Below, one piece after another: positions 1 to 8,460 of a stretch of 64,000 nt of DNA (positions are counted from its first letter, which is position 1; the number at the start of each line of letters is the position of its first letter). The notes beneath the pieces were generated by a model, which was not told where the DNA came from, did no database searches, and saw nothing but the letters and a program-made list of their open reading frames with translations. Both the position numbers and the translations under genes were made by a program. The stretch spans positions 62,001-126,000 of the forward strand of contig CAJTIM010000008.1 of NCBI GenBank assembly GCA_910576325.1. The letters are read 5' to 3'. This DNA is from Clostridia bacterium (GTDB lineage: Bacteria > Bacillota > Clostridia > Lachnospirales > Lachnospiraceae).

Positions 1-250
1 CCAGTTCTCCAAGAGGCATCTTTGTCACTAAGCGTTCTACCAGACAGCTCATATGCACATAAAAGCCGGTGAGCATCCGGTTGGTAAATTTTTTCCCCAA
101 CAGGGTTTCCAGATTCTTTACTGCCGTAATCACAAACTCCAGCAGCGTATCCGCATTCAATATTGTCGGGTTCTGCAGGACATTCTGAAGGGAAAAATGA
201 AACGGAAGACTTTTCCTGGATCTGAGGTACATGAGCCGTCGGGAACATTG
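1..250 (-). pseudogene. PRD-domain regulator fragment (C-terminal part)
   Basis: In a frame shifted from the TauE frame, the minus strand below a stop at 251-253 encodes about 80 residues that look like a PTS regulation domain (PRD) of LevR/BglG-type regulators: a helix around NADTLLEFVITAVKNLETLL followed by FTNRMLTGFYVHMSCLVERL and TKMPLGEL, with the conserved His of the HMSCLVER helix. There is no upstream domain: the frame closes at 251-253. The first possible start is the ATG at 232. It continues past the window edge. I read it as the tail of a regulator cut by deletion next to, or recombined into, the TauE gene. A short independent gene starting at 232 is the alternative. Confidence 0.5.
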
Positions 251-1034
251 TTATAGCCGCTCCTGCAATATTAAAAATTGTAAGCCCCAGCACTCCCCAC
301 TGTACAATACAAAAAGCTCTTTCAATTGCTTTATCCGATAGCTTTTTATGAAACTCCGCTCCGATAAGGCTGCCAAGAACCGCTCCGGCTATCATAATAG
401 GAGCAACGGATAGTTCCGCTCTTACAAAGCTCCCCCCAGCCGCTGCCGTAATCAGCTTTGACAGCTGTGCAAAAAAAATTGTTACCAGAGAGCACCGAGA
501 GGCCGTCTTAGTATCCATGGAAAACAAATAAATAATAAGCGCCACATTCATAGGTCCTCCCCCTATCCCCAAAAAGGAAGAACATATTCCCAGAAACCCA
601 CCTGTCAAAAAGCAAGCCGGATATCCCGACAGTTCCTTTCCCGGAATCCGATCTTTTTTGTACATATAAACTATAACACCCAAAACAAGGATTCCCAGCG
701 CAAGATTTTGAAGTATTACTGCGATTGACCGTATATGCGAAACTTCTATAATATTCTCCAGCATTGCCTGCCCTGCATAACCGCCTATTACAGAACCCAT
801 AGACAAAGGGAGCGCAATCGGAAAAGGAATCCTGGATTTTTCTTTCATCTGCTTTCCAATCGAAACAGCAGACATGGAAAAAACAGTAACAGACGAAATA
901 AGTCCTATGGTTTCCACATCAAAATCATGCAGGACATCCATCAGTGGCTTCATAATAACTCCTCCGCCCATACCGGTCATAGAACCAATAATAGTAGCGC
1001 TTACAGCAATGAAAAAATATATCATATATTGCAT
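1..1034 (-). CDS. TauE/SafE family membrane exporter, open at window edge
   Basis: The start is ATG at 1034 with GGAGGA (1041-1046) seven bases upstream. The product begins MQYMIYFFIAVSATIIGSMT and shows the two-fold repeat of TauE/SafE exporters: the glycine-rich helix end GMGGGVIMKP near residue 15 and its counterpart FLGIGGGPMNVA in the second half, with about eight hydrophobic segments ending near residue 255. The family exports sulfite, sulfoacetate or related anions, which fits the sulfatase locus beside it. The membrane domain ends near position 250, but the frame stays open to base 1 for about 80 further codons that do not look like TauE and that overlap a PRD-like frame. The true C-terminus is therefore unclear. 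Confidence 0.82.
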   Translation of the reverse strand, partial: MQYMIYFFIAVSATIIGSMTGMGGGVIMKPLMDVLHDFDVETIGLISSVTVFSMSAVSIGKQMKEKSRIPFPIALPLSMGSVIGGYAGQAMLENIIEVSHIRSIAVILQNLALGILVLGVIVYMYKKDRIPGKELSGYPACFLTGGFLGICSSFLGIGGGPMNVALIIYLFSMDTKTASRCSLVTIFFAQLSKLITAAAGGSFVRAELSVAPIMIAGAVLGSLIGAEFHKKLSDKAIERAFCIVQWGVLGLTIFNIAGAAITMFPTAHVPQIQEKSSVSFFPSECPAEPDNIECGYAAGVCDYGSKESGNPVGEKIYQPDAHRLLCAYELSGRTLSDKDASWRT

Positions 1035-1108
1035 AACTTTTCCTCCGTAAAAGACAGAAAAACACCTAATAATAAAACAAGTAAAACAAGGATAAAGCCG
1101 GAAGAGGG

Positions 1109-1138
1109 TTGTCAAAAATACTTTGTGGAGTATATAAT
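1109..1138 (+). promoter_or_regulatory. Putative sigma-A promoter for the anSME gene
   Basis: TTGTCA (1109-1114) and TATAAT (1133-1138) are separated by 18 bases, about 75 bases before the TTG start at 1214. It lies in the divergent gap between the TauE gene and the anSME gene. Seen by eye only. Confidence 0.5.
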
Positions 1139-1213
1139 AGAATACGGTGATACATACAAAAGATTTTATATTGTTTTATGAACCTAATCGAAATTTTCTG
1201 AGGAGGATCTATA

Positions 1214-2317
1214 TTGAAACAGCTGTCCGTTATGATGAAACCGGCTTCTTCCTTATGCAACATGCACTGTCGCTATTGTTTTTATACAGATGTCAGCAAA
1301 TGCAGAACACAGTCTTCTTTTGGATTTATGAGTATCGAAGCCAGTAAGCGTATTCTAAACAATATCTTCTCCCAACTAAATGCCGGCGATACACTTACGA
1401 TGGCATTTCAGGGCGGTGAGCCAACTCTGGCCGGTCTTGAATGGTTCCGGCAGCTCACAGATGAAATATCCGGACTGTCTCAGGGAAAAATCCATGTAAA
1501 TTATGCTCTCCAAACCAATGGCCTGCTGCTGGACGACGCATGGCTGTATTTTTTAAAACAGCATGATTTTCTGGTAGGTCTGTCTTTGGACGGTCCGCGT
1601 AGTTTTCATGACTCCAACCGCCTTGACGCTTCTGAAAAGGGAACCTTTCAGCGCACCTATGCCGTAAAACAGCATTTGGACCGCCTGAAAATCCCATATA
1701 ATATCATGACCGTATTAACGAATGAATTAGCACGCCACCCGCAGCAGGTCTGGAATTTTATGGAGGACTGCTCCATTTCTTTTATTCAGTTTATCCCGTG
1801 CCTGGCTTCCCTTGATGCTGACAATAGCCCCCAGGCTTTGACACCAAAACGATACGCCCAATTTTATATCCATTTATTTGATCTGTGGTTTCAGGCCTTT
1901 AAACAAGGAACTTATCGAAGTATTAAGCTTTTTGACGATCTTGTCAATCTTCTTTCTTCCGGCCAAGTCAATGCCTGCGGCCTTACCGGTGAATGTCAGC
2001 AGCAAATTATTATTGAAGCGGACGGAAGCGTTTATCCCTGCGATTTTTATGCCTTAGACGAATGGCGTCTCGGCAGCCTGCAGGAAGATAATATAAGGAT
2101 GCTCTCCGAATCTGAAAAAGCAAAGCTGTTTTCCTCCCGCCGTAAACCTGTTCCACCGCAATGCTCCGATTGCCCTTATCGGCAAATATGCGGCGGAGGC
2201 TGTCCCCGTATGTATAGAGAAGTATTTTGTTCCACGAAGAATGATATCTGCGGACACCGCACTTTTCTTGATGCTTCTATCGAACGCTTGCTCCGTCTGG
2301 CTGAAGCCGCCCGATAA
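1214..2317 (+). CDS. Anaerobic sulfatase-maturating radical SAM enzyme (anSME)
   Basis: This 367-residue enzyme converts the active-site Cys or Ser of type I sulfatases to formylglycine without oxygen. The start is TTG at 1214 with a perfect AGGAGG at 1201-1206, spacing seven. The radical SAM cluster motif is CNMHCRYC (Cys 15, 19, 22), followed by the SAM-binding FQGGEPTL. The C-terminal SPASM part carries CGLTGECQQ, VYPC, CSDCPYRQIC and GGGCPR, the ligands of two auxiliary Fe-S clusters. The only sulfatase in the window (3712-5211) has a Cys-type CMPSR target, so the two form an obvious enzyme/substrate pair. The gene is convergent with the dehydrogenase gene ending at 2333. Confidence 0.93.
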   Translation: MKQLSVMMKPASSLCNMHCRYCFYTDVSKCRTQSSFGFMSIEASKRILNNIFSQLNAGDTLTMAFQGGEPTLAGLEWFRQLTDEISGLSQGKIHVNYALQTNGLLLDDAWLYFLKQHDFLVGLSLDGPRSFHDSNRLDASEKGTFQRTYAVKQHLDRLKIPYNIMTVLTNELARHPQQVWNFMEDCSISFIQFIPCLASLDADNSPQALTPKRYAQFYIHLFDLWFQAFKQGTYRSIKLFDDLVNLLSSGQVNACGLTGECQQQIIIEADGSVYPCDFYALDEWRLGSLQEDNIRMLSESEKAKLFSSRRKPVPPQCSDCPYRQICGGGCPRMYREVFCSTKNDICGHRTFLDASIERLLRLAEAAR

Positions 2318-2332
2318 AGCATCCGTATATAA

Positions 2333-3685
2333 TCAAAAAATCTCTTCAACCAACCGTTCCGTCAGCGGCCTTAACAGTTCCAGATCCCAAAGCATCTGAA
2401 GAATGGTATAACGTGCTCGGATTTCCTTACAGTATACCAATGTGTCCCGCAGCAAGTCAGCATCTACGCCAATTTGTCCCGGCAGGCAGGGTGCCTCCAT
2501 CTCTGTCATTAACTCTATAATGCGCCCGGAAGACGGAAGCTCTCTTAACAACTCCGTCAATTCTTTCCAGTGTTTTTCCATATAGTCAATACGTTTCAGT
2601 CTTCTGCCTGTCTCATTTTTTTGAGCCTCCTCCTCTATTTTGATCACTCCCTGAGCTGCCGGACCATATGCGCGCCTTATTTCCTTCTTCCACACTTCCG
2701 GGTCATACAGCTTTGCCGCCTTACGAGCGTTCTCAAAATCAATCCTTTCCATCCTCAGAAGCTCCTCTGTCAGCTTCAGTATCAGTATGGTTCCCACTCC
2801 TACCTGATGTCCATGCGGAGCGGGGCGATCGCCCCTCTGTTCAAAGATTGTTTCCCAGTAATGAGATATATGGTGCTCACATCCGGATGCCGGACGCGAA
2901 TTCCCCACCATACTCATAGCCACACCTGTAAAAACCAAGCCCTCCATAATATGGCCCAAAACTTTCGGATCTCTCTCTTTTACACGTCCTGCATGATCCA
3001 ACACATTCTTCGAGCATTTGCTTACCATGTCCGTAATGCTGCCGCAGTAATACTCTCCGGTAATCCTATGGGACAGCTTCCAATCACACAGACAGGTAAA
3101 CTTGCCTATCAAATCCCCAAGTCCTGCGGAATTCATAGCACAGGGTGCATTTTTCAGAATTTCCGTATCTCCCACAATCAATTCCGGCGCCCTTACCGCA
3201 AAGGTTGTTTTCAAGTTATCTACCGTAAGTGCTGAGATACCCGATGCAAAACCATCCATAGGGGCTGCTGTTGCAACGATTCCATAAGGCTTATCACACT
3301 TGTAGCTGAAATAGCGGCACATATCATTGATAGAGCCTGTTCCGACTCCAATGACCACATCACGATCACGGCTCATATGAATCAATAATTCCCCGACCGT
3401 CATTTCATCGTATGCAGCATGGGTAATCACCTGAAGCTGCACATCTATTCCTGCATCCTCCATATACGCCTGTGCTTTTTTTCCTGCAATATCTACCGTC
3501 ACCCTGTCACAAACCAAATACACTTTACGGTAATTATTTTTATGCAGCCAGACCGGAAGCTTTTCCAGCACATTCTTTCCAATAACCGCCGCTTTAAGCT
3601 CCGCTCTATGTATCTTTCCGCAGGAACAGCTAAAAGTGCGGTTCAGACAGTCTGGCAATGTATAATATGACTCCAGTTTTTCCAT
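2333..3685 (-). CDS. AraM/EgsA-like sn-glycerol-1-phosphate dehydrogenase family protein
   Basis: Last gene of the putative sulfate-ester operon, 450 residues. The nucleotide-binding region has VVIGVGTGSINDM and the family signature TAAPMDGFASG; the metal ligands appear as Asp in GLGDLIGK, His in CEHHISHYWE and His in APHGHQVG. Family members reduce dihydroxyacetone phosphate to glycerol-1-phosphate with NAD(P)H and a metal; B. subtilis AraM sits in the arabinose operon. It is longer than AraM, with extra helical sequence at the C-terminus. Its pairing with an AraB-like kinase suggests it handles the phosphorylated product of that kinase rather than making lipid; this is inference. Confidence 0.85.
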   Translation of the reverse strand: MEKLESYYTLPDCLNRTFSCSCGKIHRAELKAAVIGKNVLEKLPVWLHKNNYRKVYLVCDRVTVDIAGKKAQAYMEDAGIDVQLQVITHAAYDEMTVGELLIHMSRDRDVVIGVGTGSINDMCRYFSYKCDKPYGIVATAAPMDGFASGISALTVDNLKTTFAVRAPELIVGDTEILKNAPCAMNSAGLGDLIGKFTCLCDWKLSHRITGEYYCGSITDMVSKCSKNVLDHAGRVKERDPKVLGHIMEGLVFTGVAMSMVGNSRPASGCEHHISHYWETIFEQRGDRPAPHGHQVGVGTILILKLTEELLRMERIDFENARKAAKLYDPEVWKKEIRRAYGPAAQGVIKIEEEAQKNETGRRLKRIDYMEKHWKELTELLRELPSSGRIIELMTEMEAPCLPGQIGVDADLLRDTLVYCKEIRARYTILQMLWDLELLRPLTERLVEEIF

Positions 3686-3711
3686 AATATCTTAGGCACC
3701 CTCAATCCTTT

Positions 3712-5211
3712 CTACGAATGTTTCTTATCTGTTCCCCAGCTGTTTACCTGTGCATTCATGCCGGCCCCCATAGGCTGAGCAACTCCTCTGAGCGCCGCCT
3801 CTTCGTATTGGCGCCACTGTTGCCAGTACTGCTGTCCGAATAAGATGGACTCATCATCCCACTCATCATGTAATTTCAGCAATTTTTGCCTCAGCTCCGC
3901 GACAATTTCCTCGCTTCCTGCCATACCAAAGAGATTATACATTTCCCATGGATCATTTTTTAAGTCAAACAGCTGTGTCAGCTTAATATCCTCCGTTCGA
4001 TATTCCAATAATTTATATTGTCCGGAAATAACACCCCGGATACGCGCCTGAAATGCCAGATACAAGTCCTCGCGAATGGCAGCATCAGGATTTGTAAAAA
4101 GCTCAACAAAGCTATGTCCCTCTACGGTCTTGGGAATCGGTACACCGCACAGTTCGCAAAGTGTGGGATAAATGTCAAGCAGATATACATATTTATCATT
4201 GATCCGATTTTTCGGAATCCCCGGGCCGGACATAATCAGCGGAACCTTGACACTGTGCTCATAGAGATTTTGTTTCCCCATAAGCCCATGCTGTCCCACA
4301 GCAAGACCATTGTCGCCGCATAAAACGATAATTGTATTCTCCATCATTCCCTTTTTTTCCAATGCTTCCAGCACATGGCCAATACACCAGTCAATATGGC
4401 TAATCATGGCATAGTAGTCTGCTATATGCTGCCGTATTTTTTCAGGTCTGCGGGGATATGCCTCCGTATTCTCATCTCTGCCCTTTGCCGCCCATCCGTA
4501 TGTAACGGCCGGCATCGGCACATAATTTGGCGGCAATGTAATCTCTTCGGGATTATACATATTTTTAAACATCTCCGGCATTGTCCTGGGATCATGCGGC
4601 GCCAAAAATGAAAGATATGCGAAGAAAGGTTTTTCATCCTCATATTCTTCAATGTATTTTACAAGCGAATCCGAAAATAAATCCGTCGAATGTACCCCTG
4701 CATTGATACGCTCGGCCCGCACGGTGACAGGCTCCTCATTCGCCGTGAAATTAGGTGTAAATTTTACTTCCTTCTCATAGACACCATCGGTTTTAAAGTC
4801 ATTGACAGGGACATTCCAGTGATCCCACATACCGCCAAAGAAAATATTGGCGCCGTTATCAAAGCTGCGCGCATAACTTTCAATCCCATTATGCCATTTT
4901 CCAATTCCCATAGTATGATAACCGGCATTCAGAAAGCTCTGGCACATTGTTATCTGATCTTCCGGAATGTTCTGTCCATGTTCTTTTAGATGAAATAATA
5001 TTTTTCCGGAATTCAGCATTGCACGGCTGGGCATGCAGACTGCTGAAATTGTTCCGCCGGGGATATGTGCATTTACAAAGGATGTTCCCCGTTGAACAAG
5101 CCGATCCATATTAGGGGTTTGAATTTCATCATTGCCCAACCCATGAATGGTCCCATAGCGCTGATCATCCGTTAATAAAAACAGAATATTTGGCTGCTTC
5201 TTCTTCATCAA
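3712..5211 (-). CDS. Type I sulfatase (Cys-type, no signal peptide)
   Basis: This 499-residue alkaline-phosphatase-fold sulfatase cleaves sulfate esters. Visible motifs: NILFLLTDDQR with the metal-binding Asp pair (15-16), the formylglycine site CMPSR (Cys 59) inside AVCMPSRAML, GKWHNG with the sulfate-contacting Lys and His, APHDPR, and the second metal set GDNGLAVGQHG. The start MMKKKQPNIL leads straight into the first beta strand, so there is no signal peptide and the enzyme should be cytoplasmic, unlike most gut polysaccharide sulfatases. It therefore needs an imported substrate, which the neighbouring ABC genes could supply. Activation is expected from the anSME at 1214-2317. Confidence 0.92.
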   Translation of the reverse strand: MMKKKQPNILFLLTDDQRYGTIHGLGNDEIQTPNMDRLVQRGTSFVNAHIPGGTISAVCMPSRAMLNSGKILFHLKEHGQNIPEDQITMCQSFLNAGYHTMGIGKWHNGIESYARSFDNGANIFFGGMWDHWNVPVNDFKTDGVYEKEVKFTPNFTANEEPVTVRAERINAGVHSTDLFSDSLVKYIEEYEDEKPFFAYLSFLAPHDPRTMPEMFKNMYNPEEITLPPNYVPMPAVTYGWAAKGRDENTEAYPRRPEKIRQHIADYYAMISHIDWCIGHVLEALEKKGMMENTIIVLCGDNGLAVGQHGLMGKQNLYEHSVKVPLIMSGPGIPKNRINDKYVYLLDIYPTLCELCGVPIPKTVEGHSFVELFTNPDAAIREDLYLAFQARIRGVISGQYKLLEYRTEDIKLTQLFDLKNDPWEMYNLFGMAGSEEIVAELRQKLLKLHDEWDDESILFGQQYWQQWRQYEEAALRGVAQPMGAGMNAQVNSWGTDKKHS

Positions 5212-5249
5212 AAATTCCTCCTTCTTTCATGTCAAGCATCTATCCGCCC

Positions 5250-6944
5250 TTATTCCTCTAATTTCCCCATCACATCGTACAGACGGTAATAGCGCTCATA
5301 AATTTTCTCATAATCTGCCACATATTCCAGCTGCGGTGTATACTCGATCATATCGTGAATATGCATCTTCTCCATTGCCCGCGCCAGATTTCCATAGCCT
5401 CCCCGTTCCTTACTGACAGCTGCCGCCGCGCAGATGGCACTTCCCAGAGCCGGGCTGTTTGACACATTGGCCACCCAGATCGTCCGATTCAGAATATTAG
5501 CATACTGCTGCATAAAAAAAGGATTTTTGCATGGAATTCCTCCACAGGCAAAAATGCGGGTAATATCAACAATTTTACAATAGCTTTGCTCTATGATAAC
5601 TCTGGTTCCGCATGCAATTCCCTGCAGCATGGCGCAGTAAATCTCTTCCGGTCGCGTCTCTAATGTAATTCCTTTTATGATCCCGGTTAGCTGTTCATTG
5701 CACAGGATACTTCTATTTCCGTGCCACCAGTCCAAAATTGTCAGCGTATTTTTTTCCGGGCGGCTTTCCTCCGCCTTTTCGCACAGCAGCTTATGTACGG
5801 ATATCCCCCGCTCGTCCGCTTCCTCTTTATAGCTTGCAGGCACCTGATTTTTAACAAACCATGCCAGCATATCGCCGGTCGCAATTTGTCCGGCGGAATA
5901 TCCATAAACACCGGGAATAATCCCATCCTGCACCATACCGAAAATTCCTTTTACCTTTACCGCCCGATCCGCAAGAAACGGAATGGCATTTGAAGTACCG
6001 ACAATCAAAGCCATTTCTCCGCTCTTTTGCATTCCCAAAGCTATCACCGAGGCATGTCCGTCCATCATTCCGGAAGCTACTGCCACTCCTTCGGATAAGC
6101 CCAGCCATTCCGCTGCTTCAGAGCCCAGATAGCCACAACATTCTCCTGTCAAAACAACAGGTCCGCTTGCTGCTTTATCATAGTAGGCCGAGCCGAATCC
6201 GTCATACAATTCGTCCAAAAATTCCTTGTCCGGATAGCCTTTTTCCAAAGACCACAATCCCTTAAATCCCGCAGAATTAGCAGAACGCTTTAATACCCCT
6301 GTCAACCGCCAAGTCAGCCAATCACACAAATCCACATAATAAGACGTTTCCTCAAAAAGAGCGGGATCCTCCTCATAAATCTGCATAATTTTGGGTAATA
6401 TCAGCTCACACGAAACTACATTTCCATTACAGGAAAGAAATCCTTCGTTCCTTGCCTCTGCCAATTCTTCCACTTTTTTTGCTTGTTTTTTTACATTGTG
6501 ATGCTTCCACAATTTTATGTACGCATGCGGTCTTTCCTGATACTTCTCCGCCAGCGCCAGAGGTGTTCCGTCTTTCATACATGGAACAATGGTGCAGGAG
6601 GTTGCATCTATACCAATTCCAATCACCTGCTCCGGCGTAACAGCGGCCTCTTCCAAAGCTCCCCGGACAATCAACGGCAAAACGGTCAGATAATCCTCTG
6701 CCATTGAAAGAATTGTTCCTTCTGACAAACCGATGCCATTGGGCAGCCTTTCCGTAATAATTCCATGCGGATATTCCATATCAAAGCCGGCTGCCACACT
6801 CCCGTCTAACACGCGTACAACTACCGCACGGGCAGAAAGCGTCCCACAATCGATGCCTATTACATAATTTGTCTTTCCTGTTTCCCTCAACGACTCCGCC
6901 TCCAAAATATCTTTTTCATTCAAGCTTTCCTCATTTACCACCAC
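5250..6944 (-). CDS. FGGY-family carbohydrate kinase, ribulokinase-like
   Basis: This 564-residue protein has the ribulokinase (AraB) layout: YVIGIDCGTLSARAVVV at the N-terminal phosphate loop, GIGIDATSCTIVP, the AraB-type segment HAYIKLWKHHNVKKQA, the FGGY region ASGMMDGHASVIALG with the catalytic Asp, and an adenosine loop ACGGIPCKNPFFMQQYA. It would phosphorylate a ketopentose or related sugar or polyol. Its end overlaps the neighbouring gene end by ten bases (the kinase starts at 6944, ABC ATPase ends at 6935), so the two are translationally linked. There is no arabinose isomerase or epimerase nearby, so the substrate is probably not plain ribulose from arabinose; the neighbours suggest a desulfated sugar. 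Confidence 0.87.
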   Translation of the reverse strand: MVVNEESLNEKDILEAESLRETGKTNYVIGIDCGTLSARAVVVRVLDGSVAAGFDMEYPHGIITERLPNGIGLSEGTILSMAEDYLTVLPLIVRGALEEAAVTPEQVIGIGIDATSCTIVPCMKDGTPLALAEKYQERPHAYIKLWKHHNVKKQAKKVEELAEARNEGFLSCNGNVVSCELILPKIMQIYEEDPALFEETSYYVDLCDWLTWRLTGVLKRSANSAGFKGLWSLEKGYPDKEFLDELYDGFGSAYYDKAASGPVVLTGECCGYLGSEAAEWLGLSEGVAVASGMMDGHASVIALGMQKSGEMALIVGTSNAIPFLADRAVKVKGIFGMVQDGIIPGVYGYSAGQIATGDMLAWFVKNQVPASYKEEADERGISVHKLLCEKAEESRPEKNTLTILDWWHGNRSILCNEQLTGIIKGITLETRPEEIYCAMLQGIACGTRVIIEQSYCKIVDITRIFACGGIPCKNPFFMQQYANILNRTIWVANVSNSPALGSAICAAAAVSKERGGYGNLARAMEKMHIHDMIEYTPQLEYVADYEKIYERYYRLYDVMGKLEE

Positions 6945-7678
6945 TTGATCAATTCCGTCACATCATTGCGCAGCTTGATAAATTCGGAATCTGATACCTT
7001 TCGCGGTCTTGGAAGATGATTTTCCATAGACCGTTTAATTCCGGTAGGTTTATTTGTTAAGACTAAAATACGATCCGAGAGGTAAACAGCTTCTTCTATA
7101 TTGTGTGTTATAAATATAACCGTAGTACCTGTTTTCTTCCAAAGATTGAGCAATTCATCCTCAAGATGGTATTTCAGCTGCAAGTCAAGCTGCCCGTAAG
7201 GCTCATCCATCAGCAAAAGCTCCGGCTCTACCGCAAAGGCTCTGGCAATAACCACCCTCTGCTTCATACTGGCCGACAGCTGTCTTGGATAATACCCTGC
7301 GTATTTTGTGAGTCCTACTATCTCCATAACATTTTGGACACGCTTTTTTGCTTCCTCCTTTGGAAAATGCTTAATTTTTAATCCGTATCCTATATTTTGC
7401 TCTACCGTCAGCCACTCCATCGTAGAATATTCCTGAAAAATGTAGGCCACATTATTTTTTTTCAAGTCAATATCCTTGCCGTCCATTGTAATTTTTCCCG
7501 CGTCCACATTATATAGTTTCGTCAAACTATTCAAAAATGTTGTTTTACCACAGCCCGTCGGACCTACAATGCAGAGAAATTCCCCTTTTTTCACCTCAAA
7601 GGAAATATCATCTAATACAAGTAAATCACCAAAGCTTTTTGTAAGATGCTCTACACGAACTTTAACGTCTTCTGACAT
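6935..7678 (-). CDS. NitT/TauT-type ABC transporter ATPase (variant signature motif)
   Basis: A 247-residue importer ATPase of the SsuB/TauB/NrtD group. Walker A is GPTGCGKTT, Q-loop YIFQE, Walker B LLLMDEP with the catalytic Glu, D-loop YGQLD, and the H-loop His is present in ITHNIEEA. The signature is LSASMKQRV instead of LSGGQ, so the second and third residues of the ABC motif are altered. It is the second of two ATPase genes in the operon, 14 bases downstream of the first. With two different ATPases and two different permeases, the complex is probably fully heteromeric. Confidence 0.9.
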   Translation of the reverse strand: MSEDVKVRVEHLTKSFGDLLVLDDISFEVKKGEFLCIVGPTGCGKTTFLNSLTKLYNVDAGKITMDGKDIDLKKNNVAYIFQEYSTMEWLTVEQNIGYGLKIKHFPKEEAKKRVQNVMEIVGLTKYAGYYPRQLSASMKQRVVIARAFAVEPELLLMDEPYGQLDLQLKYHLEDELLNLWKKTGTTVIFITHNIEEAVYLSDRILVLTNKPTGIKRSMENHLPRPRKVSDSEFIKLRNDVTELIKWW

Positions 7679-7692
7679 CTGATTTTCTCCTT

Positions 7693-8460
7693 TTATAAGG
7701 TATGATCCATTTCATTGGTAATCGTTTCACGTAAAGCCAAAAATTCCAAAGATGTATAATCCCTGGGTCGCGGCAAATCAACCACATACTCCTTATGCAC
7801 GAAGGTTGGGCAATTATGCAGCAGGATAATGCGATCCGCAAGATAAATTGCTTCCTCCGCATTATTTGTTACAAAGATAACCGTACGGCGCTCTTTGCTG
7901 CTGATACGCTCCACTTCCGCTTCCATCAGATACCTGGTCTGTGCATCCAAATGGCCGAAGGGCTCATCCATACAGATCAGCTGCGGTTCATTGGCGTATG
8001 CTCTGGCTATTCCGACGCGCTGCTGCATTCCTCCTGACAGCTTAATCGGATAATGATTTTCAAATCCCTTAAGGCCTACCAAGTCAATGTAATACTGCGC
8101 CTTTTCCCTCCGTATCCTTTTTGGAACATGACGAACGGAAGGACCAAACTCCACATTTTTCATCACGTTATACCACATAAACAGATTGGTTGTCTGATAT
8201 ACCATACCTCTCTCAGGAGACGGACCCGTTACTTCTTTATCCGAAACAACCACTCTTCCTTTTGTAGGAAACAGCAATCCGGAAATCAGATTCAAAATTG
8301 TGGATTTTCCGCACTGTCCGGGACCGAACAATACGACAAATTCATCCTCGTATACCTGAAAATCCAAATCATCCACAACCAGGTTATCACCTGCAAGACT
8401 ATGGAAAGCTTTACTGACATGCTCCATTTTAATGACTGCTTTTCTTTCCCTGTTACTCAT
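7693..8460 (-). CDS. NitT/TauT-type ABC transporter ATPase (H-loop His replaced)
   Basis: About 255 residues. I chose ATG at 8460 because it forms an ATGA overlap with the upstream permease stop (8457-8459) and has GGAGGG about ten bases upstream; the frame is open to an ATG at 8478. Walker A is GPGQCGKST, signature LSGGMQQRVGIARA is standard, Walker B is LICMDEP, D-loop FGHLD. The switch His is replaced: the segment reads VIFVTNNAEEA where VTHD is normal. Together with the altered signature in the partner ATPase, this puts both defects into the same nucleotide site. Confidence 0.89.
   Translation of the reverse strand: MSNRERKAVIKMEHVSKAFHSLAGDNLVVDDLDFQVYEDEFVVLFGPGQCGKSTILNLISGLLFPTKGRVVVSDKEVTGPSPERGMVYQTTNLFMWYNVMKNVEFGPSVRHVPKRIRREKAQYYIDLVGLKGFENHYPIKLSGGMQQRVGIARAYANEPQLICMDEPFGHLDAQTRYLMEAEVERISSKERRTVIFVTNNAEEAIYLADRIILLHNCPTFVHKEYVVDLPRPRDYTSLEFLALRETITNEMDHTL

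Noticed and set aside
735-1181. Plus-strand open frame of 148 codons with many basic residues
   Set aside because: It is antisense to the TauE gene, has no ribosome site and a composition unlike a protein.
2570-3235. Plus-strand open frame of 221 codons
   Set aside because: Complementary to the AraM-like gene, which has clear motifs; low-complexity antisense frame.
5250-6944. Classical L-arabinose operon (araB with araM)
   Set aside because: No isomerase, epimerase or arabinose transporter; the neighbours are a sulfatase and a sulfonate-type ABC importer.
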